DNA from: an uncultured Porphyromonadaceae bacterium
GTDB lineage: Bacteria > Bacteroidota > Bacteroidia > Bacteroidales > Muribaculaceae
Length of the DNA stretch: 37,456 bases
Direction: 5' to 3'
Assembly (NCBI GenBank): GCA_900547825.1
Contig: URII01000022.1
Location: forward strand, 1 to 37,456
Shown: positions 1 to 6,851 of the stretch, piece by piece
How the letters are laid out: every line of letters starts with the position of its first letter
How positions within the stretch are numbered: the stretch's first letter is position 1
Notes under the pieces: generated by a model
What the model was told of the DNA's origin: nothing
The model's database searches: none
The model's input: the letters and a program-made list of their open reading frames with translations, nothing else
Program-made: the position numbers and the translations under genes

Positions 1-164
1 CACTCGTGACCGCAGTCGGAACAGGTGATGTTCCCTTTCTTGGTGCGGTAGCCGATATGCTCAACGCAGTGGCGGTATGCCCAATCTATTTGTGTCGCTG
101 ATATGGGGCGAAGGTTGGCGGAAAGTCTTGCCACCTCTTTCTGTATCTTGGTCTTCGGTTTCAT
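1..164 (-). CDS. PcfJ-like protein of a conjugative element (5' end only)
   Basis: Only the first 54 codons are in the window; the gene runs off the left edge. It starts with an ATG at 164 that overlaps the TGA stop of the upstream PcfK-like gene (ATGA overlap), so the two are probably translationally coupled. The visible part starts MKPKTKIQKEVARLSANLRP and contains an ITCSDCGHE segment whose CxxC pair suggests the zinc ribbon typical of PcfJ-domain proteins. PcfJ proteins accompany PcfK in Firmicutes plasmids and Bacteroides conjugative transposons; their biochemical role is not established. The call rests on the short N-terminus plus the PcfK neighbour. Confidence 0.7.
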   Translation of the reverse strand, partial: MKPKTKIQKEVARLSANLRPISATQIDWAYRHCVEHIGYRTKKGNITCSDCGHE

Positions 165-577
165 AAGCCTAAATCAAATAATGAGGGTTGGGGTTGGTTT
201 TCTTTTCTCGCTGACGGTCTGTGGCGGTTCTGCAACTTGCGGAGTTCCTCCTCTTGGTATTTGCGGACAGCGTTCTGACGTGCCTCCGCCTTTTCCTCTG
301 CCGTGAGTTTCACAACGTGGTTCACAACCACTTGGCAGTCCATCGGTTTGCCCACCTCTATCTCGTTTTCCTCATAGTAGTGGATGGCTTGCCCGAATAT
401 CTCTCCGTCCGTGAAACCGTTGCAACCGCTTTTCTGCACATAGTTCAGAATGTGGGTCACGCACTCGTCCATGTTCTTGGCAGGGTTGCGGTACTTCTTT
501 GCAAATAGCGCATCTTCCTCCGCACGCTGTTCCAAGTACATATATATCGTTCTCTTGAAATGGTCTGTTCCTTTCAT
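161..577 (-). CDS. PcfK-like protein
   Basis: A 138-residue, highly charged soluble protein that starts MKGTDHFKRTIYMYLEQRA. The repeated aromatic and acidic residues of the N-terminal helices and the conserved stretch around NMDECVTHILNYV are what I associate with PcfK-like proteins of Bacteroides conjugative transposons. The C-terminal third (about residues 92-138) is a long Lys/Arg/Glu helix that ends in a Pro-rich tail. It overlaps the downstream PcfJ-like gene by four bases and follows a 73-residue small gene with a 13-bp gap, so the block is one operon read leftward. PcfK is thought to be an accessory conjugation protein; no enzymatic motif is visible. Confidence 0.8.
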   Translation of the reverse strand: MKGTDHFKRTIYMYLEQRAEEDALFAKKYRNPAKNMDECVTHILNYVQKSGCNGFTDGEIFGQAIHYYEENEIEVGKPMDCQVVVNHVVKLTAEEKAEARQNAVRKYQEEELRKLQNRHRPSARKENQPQPSLFDLGL

Positions 578-590
578 ATCGCTGTCATTT

Positions 591-812
591 TTAGATTATC
601 TGTTTCAGTATCTCTCTCCAATAGGTCGGCTCTACCTCGCTGAGAAGGAAGTCCATGAAATCCCTCCGTGCGTCCTTGTTCAGTTCGTGGTACAATCTTC
701 GGAAAGTTTCAAAATTGCCGTTGATGTACGTTTCCACCATATACACGAAGATGTTGTCCACCTCGTAATATCTGCACTGCTGCGCTGCCGTCTTGCTGTT
801 TCTTTTTGCCAT
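591..812 (-). CDS. Small conserved protein of conjugative transposons, function unknown
   Basis: A 73-residue acidic/aromatic protein starting MAKRNSKTAAQQCRYYEVDN. A longer ATG-initiated frame extends to 986, but its extra N-terminus is proline/histidine-rich and overlaps the upstream membrane-protein gene out of frame, so the start at 812 is preferred; it gives an 11-bp gap to the upstream gene. No signal peptide or membrane segment is seen, and residues 30-60 look helical. Its place between a small membrane protein and PcfK fits the transfer-accessory operon. Function unknown. Confidence 0.65.
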   Translation of the reverse strand: MAKRNSKTAAQQCRYYEVDNIFVYMVETYINGNFETFRRLYHELNKDARRDFMDFLLSEVEPTYWREILKQII

Positions 813-823
813 GTCGGTAAGGG

Positions 824-1039
824 TTAAAGGGTGAATAACCAAAGGATGAAGCCAAAGAAGGCAATGGTGGAAAGGATAGCCACGATTACACCTATCGCCA
901 CTCGGAACACTCCGTTTACAATCTCTCTGATGATGCCCCAAAGGATGCCGAACACCCCGAAGGCGGTGCGCATCATCAAGCCGCATATCGCCAACCCGAT
1001 GTGTTGCGCCATTTGTCTGAAATTTGCCGTTGCCGTCAT
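824..1039 (-). CDS. Small membrane protein of the conjugative element
   Basis: A 71-residue protein with two hydrophobic stretches: about residues 13-34 (glycine-rich, around GLAICGLMM and GVFGILWG) and about residues 43-70 (VAIGVIVAILSTIAFFGFI), which suggests one or two membrane spans. It is the first gene of the visible leftward operon and starts at an ATG at 1039 after a long AT-rich leader. The role is not recognised; small membrane proteins are common next to conjugation pores, which is an inference from position only. Confidence 0.6.
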   Translation of the reverse strand: MTATANFRQMAQHIGLAICGLMMRTAFGVFGILWGIIREIVNGVFRVAIGVIVAILSTIAFFGFILWLFTL

Positions 1040-1200
1040 ATCTTCGCTGTTTTTGATTTTTTTGTTTTTAATGCGGATTCAAGAGCTGAGGGAGTTGAGT
1101 TTCAAACTATCTTATCTGCCTCTCGTTTATCCGACATTTTTTTTATGCGTCTTTCTGTCGCATCGGTCGTTTTCGTTTCGGGTGCTTGAAAAGGTAGGGA

Positions 1201-1611
1201 TTAGGGAATGCAAGGTTTTTCGGTCAAAATACTACCCGCAGGGCTGGAGATTTTTACCGAAAACAGGAGGCTTGACCTTGCTTTCCCGTCCAATCCCGGA
1301 ATTACCTTTGCGCCCAGAACGAAAATGACTGACTGATGCGGCTTACTGAAAGGCGCAAAATGGAGGTAAACGAAAACAGAGGCAGATTGTGTAGAAAAAA
1401 ACTTCAGGGGAAAATCCGTAAAAAAAAGAATCACCAAAAGGAAAAAGACATCACCGGAAGCGTGAAAAGGGCAAACCACAACAAAGGAAGTATGATTGTT
1501 TCCGATCCGACGGAACTTGTTCAGCCGGGTGGCAACAATCATTCTTCCCGGTTTGTCCGGCTGTGTGTGGGCGCCTGTTTCATTCATGGGGCAGGCTGAC
1601 ACACTCTGCAT
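1201..1611 (-). CDS. Doubtful hypothetical open frame in the element end
   Basis: A 136-codon ATG frame with a Phe/Val-rich middle (residues 43-85) and no recognisable domain. An overlapping frame on the other strand (1336-1599) is Lys/Arg-rich. Both are of the sort that arises by chance in a conserved non-coding DNA segment. I list it because frames of this kind are often annotated as hypothetical in related elements, but I see no ribosome-binding or domain evidence that it is translated. Confidence 0.2.
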   Translation of the reverse strand: MQSVSACPMNETGAHTQPDKPGRMIVATRLNKFRRIGNNHTSFVVVCPFHASGDVFFLLVILFFTDFPLKFFSTQSASVFVYLHFAPFSKPHQSVIFVLGAKVIPGLDGKARSSLLFSVKISSPAGSILTEKPCIP

Positions 1612-1703
1612 TCACTTTCCGCTTCCGGCAAAAGAGACAGCGAAAAAAGAAAAATCATTTGAAAACCCGTAAAAGCACCTCTTGGCATAGGCGCAAAAGA
1701 AAG

Positions 1704-1752
1704 GGGCATTGCTTCATCTGTCTAAACATCGTTTAGGCGTGAGGCAATGCCC
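1704..1752. repeat. Nested hairpin, possible terminator
   Basis: The outer arms GGGCATTGC (1704-1712) and GCAATGCCC (1744-1752) are perfectly complementary. Between them an inner hairpin has arms CTAAAC (1722-1727) and GTTTAG (1731-1736). TTTTCT follows the outer arm on the plus strand, so the structure could stop plus-strand transcription. Confidence 0.55.
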
Positions 1753-1766
1753 TTTTCTCCAGCTAT

Positions 1767-1832
1767 GCGGTAGTCGGCACACGTTTGTTCCAAACTCGTT
1801 TTGGGCAATGGTGTGCCGACGGACAATACCGC
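1767..1832. repeat. Long interrupted inverted repeat
   Basis: The arm GCGGTA plus TCGGCACAC (1767-1782, one unpaired base between) pairs with GTGTGCCGA (1811-1819) plus TACCGC (1827-1832, seven unpaired bases between). The loop carries an inner CCAAA/TTTGG pairing. It directly follows the preceding nested hairpin. Confidence 0.55.
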
Positions 1833-1902
1833 TTTTACGGAAAATTCTTATGAATGAGGGGATAAAAAACGGGAGTTTATATCAAAATCTCGAATTAAAT
1901 AG

Positions 1903-1912
1903 CTACTTTTGC
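1903..1912. other. CTnDOT-like core / TAnnTTTG box
   Basis: CTACTTTTGC fits the CTnDOT-family core consensus GTANNTTTGC except at the first base. The same bases contain TACTTTTG, which fits the Bacteroidota -7 promoter element. Either reading is possible; no good -33 box lies at the expected distance. It is a candidate for the element's attachment site only because it lies between element genes and the broken gene at 2050. Confidence 0.3.
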
Positions 1913-2049
1913 ATACGAAGAGTTCTTTGAAGGTTACGCAACGCGCAGAAGGATAATGCAGTAGATAACTAACTAAATCGTAACCTATTACTATCAAGAG
2001 CAATTAACCTACGCTCATTTCCAATAAATTACACTCTTTTCGTAACTTC

Positions 2050-2259
2050 TCATTGCAAAGTTACGAAATTATTTTGAGATTCGGGCTTTGCGTGACAAAG
2101 ACGCGTGACAAAGATAATTCGGAGTCTGGGCCGCAGGTTCAACAGCACATTGTGTTTGCCGCTTCGGCGGTAGACAATAACGGCAATGTCAATATCGCTC
2201 TCCTCCGTATATCCTCCTTTGCTGTATGAGCCAAAAAGATAAAAAAGATCGGCAAACAA
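2050..2259 (-). pseudogene. Fragment of a minimal nucleotidyltransferase (MNT) gene
   Basis: The translation contains LFGSYSKGGYTEESDIDIAV, the GSxSxG...SDIDhhV signature of Pol-beta-type minimal nucleotidyltransferases (antitoxin-like partners of HEPN toxins, or antibiotic adenylyltransferase relatives). Only about 30 residues of the fold are present. The normal N-terminal helix is missing because the frame begins abruptly next to the terminator at 2258-2290, and the C-terminal part after residue 35 does not resemble the family and ends near the presumed element boundary. A 13-bp tandem duplication (2090-2115) lies in the degraded part. No HEPN partner is visible. It is most likely a decayed remnant cut at one end. 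Confidence 0.7.
2090..2115. repeat. 13-bp tandem duplication
   Basis: GCGTGACAAAGAC at 2090-2102 is followed directly by GCGTGACAAAGAT at 2103-2115. The 13-bp unit would shift the reading frame of the nucleotidyltransferase remnant it lies in. Confidence 0.75.
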
Positions 2260-2290
2260 AAAAGAGCTACATTTGATGTAGCTCTTTTTT
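2258..2290. terminator. Bidirectional rho-independent terminator
   Basis: The arms GAGCTACA (2264-2271) and TGTAGCTC (2277-2284) flank the 5-base loop TTTGA. Six A precede and six T follow, so it can act on both strands. It ends the minus-strand outer-membrane protein gene that stops at 2311. Confidence 0.85.
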
Positions 2291-2310
2291 GTTATCGGGA
2301 GGGAGTTTTT

Positions 2311-2973
2311 TCAGAATTTGTAGCCGAGGTTCACGGCGAATGTGCCGGAGCTGACTTTCACGCCTTCGTGGCTGTAGAAACGGAGGAAGTCGGTGCCTAC
2401 CTCGATGCCGCCGTAGAAGCTGCTCCACTCGGCTCCAACACCTACATGCCATCCCATCTGGAAACGGTTGAAGGTGTAGCCTTCCATATCGTCCTTGTCG
2501 AAGATATTCACTGTCTCGCTTTCATCGCCATAGAAGGGTGACTCTTCCTTGGTCTTGCTCTTGCCGAGAAGATGCACCTTGAAGTCAAAACCTGCATAGG
2601 GTGAGAGCACAACGGCATCGCCCAACGCGAACTTGTACACGTAGCTTACGGGCACTGTAAGACTCATGAGGCGGTTCTTGATCTCATATTTATATCCATC
2701 CTCTTTTTCGCTCTTGCTGCCGAAGCCTGCGCTGAGCTTCAGTCCGGTTTCGATAAACATGGGCATGGATGTGATGTTGAATCCATGAACATAGCCAACA
2801 CTCAGCCCATTCATATTGGGGAGGGCTTCTTCCATATCATCCTCGTTGGAGCTGAACCAATTGAGTTGATAACCCACCTGGACGCGGTTGTAATTGTCAG
2901 TAAGTTCCTGAGCCGAAGCATTGACGGCCATTACCGCAACAAGTGCGGCGGCAAGCATTTTAATACTTTTCAT
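2311..2973 (-). CDS. Outer-membrane beta-barrel protein (porin-family / OMP_b-brl_2-like)
   Basis: The ATG at 2973 gives a 220-residue protein with a clear signal peptide, MKSIKMLAAALVAVMAVNASA, cleaved before QEL. An upstream ATG at 3030 would add 19 residues without signal character. The mature part alternates hydrophobic and polar residues in beta strands (VQVGYQLNWFSS, FIETGLKLSAGFG, LSLTVPVSYVYKF, LSPYAGFDFKVHL, MGWHVGVGAEW) and ends VNLGYKF with the terminal Phe of outer-membrane barrels. The length fits an 8-stranded barrel of the PorT/OMP_b-brl_2 class. Ligand and role cannot be told. It is a single gene with its own promoter (TATATTTG at 3010-3017) and terminator. Confidence 0.85.
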   Translation of the reverse strand: MKSIKMLAAALVAVMAVNASAQELTDNYNRVQVGYQLNWFSSNEDDMEEALPNMNGLSVGYVHGFNITSMPMFIETGLKLSAGFGSKSEKEDGYKYEIKNRLMSLTVPVSYVYKFALGDAVVLSPYAGFDFKVHLLGKSKTKEESPFYGDESETVNIFDKDDMEGYTFNRFQMGWHVGVGAEWSSFYGGIEVGTDFLRFYSHEGVKVSSGTFAVNLGYKF

Positions 2974-3009
2974 AGCGTTTAAATAATGTGAATGGTTATT
3001 AAAACGATG

Positions 3010-3017
3010 CAAATATA
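3010..3017 (-). promoter_or_regulatory. -7 promoter element of the outer-membrane protein gene
   Basis: On the minus strand this reads TATATTTG, a full match to the Bacteroidota TAnnTTTG box, 36 bases upstream of the ATG at 2973. No convincing TTTG -33 box lies at the usual distance. Confidence 0.5.
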
Positions 3018-3266
3018 TACATTTATCCATGAGGGGTCATACATGTTAAGATTAATAAAAGTTAACAAAGCTGCAATCTATTGACTATCTTCGCAATAAT
3101 ATAATGTATTCAATTTGCTTATTATTAACGTAGTTTAACGACAAACAAACAGCGCAATCACCCATTATCCGTATCTTTATTGCATATTTCTCACAAGATT
3201 CAATCCCTTGTGAGAACAATTTATCCACATTTACATAATTTTTTACAATCACCAATCAAATTAGGC

Positions 3267-6200
3267 ATGAAAAGACTAACCCTTCTCGCCACAGCCATGA
3301 GCCTTTATGGAGGCATTGCAATGGCGCAGGATCCGGTGGTTCTGTACAGTCAGGACTTTTCCGAACCGGATTGCTTCAGCAGTCTCACCGTGGTTGACGC
3401 GAACAACGACGGCAAGACCTGGAAATGGAAATCAGAGTACAATTTCTCTACGGGGGAGAACGACACGTATGCAACAGCGGAATATTCAAGAGACAATGCC
3501 GCCGACGACTGGCTGTTTCTGCCGGCACTGGAATTGAAACCGGGAAACACCTACACGCTTAAATTCGATACGTGGGGCGGCGGTTCATGGGCCCCGGAAC
3601 GCATTGAGGTAAAACTCGGCACCTCAGCTGACGTTGGCGGCATGACTACAGAGCTACTTGCTCCGCTGATTGTTAAAGAGACGTCAGGCGCCCCTTCACA
3701 CCAGAGCATTGAATTCACAGTTCCTTCGGACGGCACATACTGCATAGGTTTCCATTCTATATCCGACAAGGATCAGGTGGGCCTGTCGCTCGACAATATT
3801 GTGCTTGAAGGGCCGGGCAGCACGGATCCGGGAGTGGAGACAGCAGCACTCCCATACTCCCAAAATTTCGACACGCCGGATGCGTTCAATGAGCTGACCA
3901 TAATCAACGCCAACGATGACAACCGCAAATGGGAATACAAAGACCATAAAGCATGGCTGCAATATGATGCCAACAATGCTTCGGATGACTGGCTGATACT
4001 TCCGCCCATGAAAATGGATGCTGACAAGGCCTATATCCTGAATTTTGAGGCCTGGGGCCATCAGGGCAACTATTTTCCCGAACGCATAGAGGTAAAAGCA
4101 GGCAACAAACCGGAGGCCGGATCCATGACCCTGACGGTGCTCCAGCCAACAGTGCTCGACAACAAGGAAGATGAACCGGTAAGGTTCGAATGCCCTGTGA
4201 CAGTGGCCGAAAACGGTGTATATTACATCGGTTTCCACGGCATAAGCGAGGCCGACCGCGACGGAGTGTTCCTTGACAACATACTGGTGAGCGAACGCAG
4301 CCTGGCAGTGCCGGCCGCACCCGCCAACCTAACAGTAACAGCCGATCCGGACGGAGAGAATATGGCTACAATAACGTTCAATGCTCCTGAACTTGACCTA
4401 ACGGGCAAGGCACTGACTGCTATTGAGAAAGCAGTGATAATACGCGGGGAAGAAGAGATCCATACATTCCCCAATCCCACCCCGGGTGAACTCTTGACAT
4501 ATGTCGACAACACAGTGACGAGAGGGCTCACGACCTACCGCGTAGTGGCATATACGGCTGACGGACGTGGCAGCGAGGCATTCACAACACTTTTTGTGGG
4601 TATCAACACACCGGCGCCGGTGCCATCGGTAACCGTGACGGAAAGCGCTTCAAAACCCGGTCAGGTGACACTTACATGGGAAGAACCTACCACCGATGTC
4701 GACGGCAATCCGATCAATACCGCCAAAATAACGTATGAGGTTGTGGAACGCAGAGGTATCTACTCCCAGACGGTGATAAAATCGGGCATAAAGGGCACAA
4801 GCTACACATATCAGTCGGTACCGGTGGGCGAAACACAGAAATTCAAGCAATGGGGAGTATATGCCTATACTGACAACGGCACCAAACATGACACCCGCAC
4901 CGACATGATAGTGATAGGCACACCATATAACGCACCCTACTCCGAATCATTCGCCAACGGGGAAGCATCATCGATAACCAGCAACTTGGTGGATGGAGTT
5001 GAGACAGGATGGCTGACCTACACCGATGAATCGAAAATAGGTGCGGTGGCACAGGACGGCGACAACGGATTCAGCGGGCTTGTGACCGAGGACAGGGGTG
5101 ACTTCGCCCAACTCACACTCGGCAAGGTATCGATCAAAAATGTGACGGATCCCGGTGTATCTTTCTATCTGTACAATCCCACGGGCGGACTCGGAGCCAA
5201 CCTCGACCTGTTCGCTGTGCAGATTTCCACCGGCAATGAATGGGAAGACCTGTTCAGCTGCAAACTTGAGGATATGGCCAAGGAAGATCAATGGAACCGC
5301 GTGATGATATCATTGGAAGACTATAAGGACAAGACCGTACAGCTCCGCTTCATGGGTGGTGTGGACAACGGAGGCCTGATCCTCATAGACAACATATACA
5401 TAGGGCAACTCTACACACAGAACATAGGAGCCACCTCAATCAGCCTGCCGGCCAAAGTAAAGCCTGACACTGATTTTACTGTAGGTGTGACTGTGGCCAA
5501 CCTCGGCACAGAACCGTTTGACAACTATGATGTGGTGCTTTACCGCCTCGGCAACGAGATAGCCCGTAAGAAAGGCGTGAAGGTAGAGGTGTGCGACGAA
5601 GTGACTGTGAACTTCACCGACCGGCTGAACACAGCCATGGATGACCAGATATATTATGAGGCCGAAATAGTGGCGGCACATGACCAATACGCAGCCGACA
5701 ACCGTGGACGCCGCGGCACTACAGAGCTTGTACGATCAACGCTTCCTGCTCCCCAGCAGCTGTCAACCGAAGTGACCGATGCCGACGTGACACTGCGTTG
5801 GCTTGAACCCGATTTCTCCCAGTCAGCCGTGGAGAAAATAACAGAAAGCTTCGAAACCGCCGAATCATGGGCTATAAACAATGTGCCCGGCTGGACATTC
5901 ATTGACGTGGACGGTGGCGACACATACTCAATATCGGGATTCAATTATCCCGGCAAGAATGCCAAGATGGCATATCAGGTGTTTGACAGCGCATCGGATC
6001 CTTTCGCCTCCGAAACAGGCTTCGATGCAAAATCAGGCGACAAGTATATGGTGTCGTTCGCATCCAAGACCAACAAGAACGATGACTGGATGATCTCGCC
6101 CCGCCTCACCGGTGAAGCACAGAGGATATCATTTGCCGCATCTTCATTCAACGTTGGCGAAGGATACACATATTACGAAAGCTTCGAGGTGCTCTACTCC

Positions 6201-6782
6201 ACCACAGATACAGAGACATCTGACTTCACGAACATAGCCACAGTGAACGAGGTACCGGCCCGCTGGACCGACTACAGCTACGACCTGCCCGAGGGCGCAC
6301 AGTATTTCGCAATACGCTGCACATCCGAGAATAAATATATCTTCATGGTGGATGACGTGACTTTCGCACCCTATCAGACCGCGACACGCGACATGCTCCG
6401 AGGCTACAACATATACCGCGACAGTGAGAAACTCAACACCGCCCCGGTGAACGAGCTGACTTATACTGACAGGGATGTGGCCATGGGTGACCATACATAT
6501 GTGGTAACTGCCGTATTCGGCGACGAAGAGTCGAACATCTCCAATCTCGCCACCGCCTACATCGAAACAAGCGGCATCATCCAGCCCGGCAACGACACTG
6601 TGACAATCAACGCTGCCGACGGAACAATCATTGTAACGGGTGATGCAGAAGCCACCGTGTATGCTACGAACGGAACTGTAGTGGCCGTAATGCCAGCCGC
6701 TCCGCGTGCCACACTTGCCGTAGTGCCCGGTCTCTACATAGTGAAAGCCGGCAACAAGACAGTGAAAGTATCGGTAAGATAA
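3267..6782 (+). CDS. Large secreted multidomain adhesin-like protein with type IX-secretion-like C-terminus
   Basis: The ATG at 3267 gives 1,171 residues with a signal peptide (MKRLTLLATAMSLYGGIAMA, then QDP); the open frame extends upstream to 3180 without signal character. Residues about 25-190 and 197-360 are two copies of one jelly-roll module (choice-of-anchor-J / cleaved-adhesin type) sharing F-D/N-x-P...DDWL.LP...Y.L.F..WG...PERIEVK.G...IGFH.IS..D.....LDNI. Two fibronectin-III-like domains follow (about 365-560), then a third jelly-roll, a CARDB-like segment, a fourth jelly-roll around residues 880-1040, an FN3-like domain, and an end reading GLYIVKAGNKTVKVSVR that resembles type IX secretion sorting tails. 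No catalytic motif is seen. It is probably a surface or secreted binding protein. A homologue of the same design lies convergent at 6852-9950. Confidence 0.8.
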   Translation: MKRLTLLATAMSLYGGIAMAQDPVVLYSQDFSEPDCFSSLTVVDANNDGKTWKWKSEYNFSTGENDTYATAEYSRDNAADDWLFLPALELKPGNTYTLKFDTWGGGSWAPERIEVKLGTSADVGGMTTELLAPLIVKETSGAPSHQSIEFTVPSDGTYCIGFHSISDKDQVGLSLDNIVLEGPGSTDPGVETAALPYSQNFDTPDAFNELTIINANDDNRKWEYKDHKAWLQYDANNASDDWLILPPMKMDADKAYILNFEAWGHQGNYFPERIEVKAGNKPEAGSMTLTVLQPTVLDNKEDEPVRFECPVTVAENGVYYIGFHGISEADRDGVFLDNILVSERSLAVPAAPANLTVTADPDGENMATITFNAPELDLTGKALTAIEKAVIIRGEEEIHTFPNPTPGELLTYVDNTVTRGLTTYRVVAYTADGRGSEAFTTLFVGINTPAPVPSVTVTESASKPGQVTLTWEEPTTDVDGNPINTAKITYEVVERRGIYSQTVIKSGIKGTSYTYQSVPVGETQKFKQWGVYAYTDNGTKHDTRTDMIVIGTPYNAPYSESFANGEASSITSNLVDGVETGWLTYTDESKIGAVAQDGDNGFSGLVTEDRGDFAQLTLGKVSIKNVTDPGVSFYLYNPTGGLGANLDLFAVQISTGNEWEDLFSCKLEDMAKEDQWNRVMISLEDYKDKTVQLRFMGGVDNGGLILIDNIYIGQLYTQNIGATSISLPAKVKPDTDFTVGVTVANLGTEPFDNYDVVLYRLGNEIARKKGVKVEVCDEVTVNFTDRLNTAMDDQIYYEAEIVAAHDQYAADNRGRRGTTELVRSTLPAPQQLSTEVTDADVTLRWLEPDFSQSAVEKITESFETAESWAINNVPGWTFIDVDGGDTYSISGFNYPGKNAKMAYQVFDSASDPFASETGFDAKSGDKYMVSFASKTNKNDDWMISPRLTGEAQRISFAASSFNVGEGYTYYESFEVLYSTTDTETSDFTNIATVNEVPARWTDYSYDLPEGAQYFAIRCTSENKYIFMVDDVTFAPYQTATRDMLRGYNIYRDSEKLNTAPVNELTYTDRDVAMGDHTYVVTAVFGDEESNISNLATAYIETSGIIQPGNDTVTINAADGTIIVTGDAEATVYATNGTVVAVMPAAPRATLAVVPGLYIVKAGNKTVKVSVR

Positions 6783-6800
6783 CCAATCTGTAATCCAACA

Positions 6801-6833
6801 AAAAAGTGCCGGGATCGAATCCCGGCACTTTTT
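6801..6833. terminator. Shared bidirectional terminator between two convergent genes
   Basis: A perfect 15-bp stem: AAAAAGTGCCGGGAT (6801-6815) pairs with ATCCCGGCACTTTTT (6819-6833) around a CGA loop. With A and T runs at both ends it serves both converging large genes. Confidence 0.92.
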
Positions 6834-6851
6834 ATATTATCGGCCAATGAA

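Larger units (their letters stand above)
1040..2049. other. About 1 kb non-coding end of the conjugative element
   Basis: No convincing gene is seen. The segment holds a long leader for the minus-strand operon, a weak 136-codon open frame, two consecutive nested hairpins (1704-1752 and 1767-1832), a TAnnTTTG box at 1904-1911, and two further inverted repeats: AGGTTACG at 1931-1938 with CGTAACCT at 1979-1986, and CGTAACT at 2041-2047 with AGTTACG at 2059-2065. Such clusters fit an element terminus with recombinase or regulatory binding sites, but no individual site can be assigned. Confidence 0.5.
1..2050. mobile_element. Terminal part of a CTnDOT-type integrative conjugative element (right boundary approximate)
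   Basis: Four co-oriented minus-strand genes (PcfJ-like, PcfK-like and two small proteins) match the accessory block near the end of the transfer region of Bacteroides conjugative transposons. They are followed by about 1 kb of hairpin-rich DNA without convincing genes and then by a broken chromosomal-type gene, which is how an element end looks. The exact boundary is not visible. A CTnDOT-like core sequence (9 of 10 positions of GTANNTTTGC) lies at 1903-1912, while the broken gene begins near 2,050-2,070. The element continues left of the window. Confidence 0.6.
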
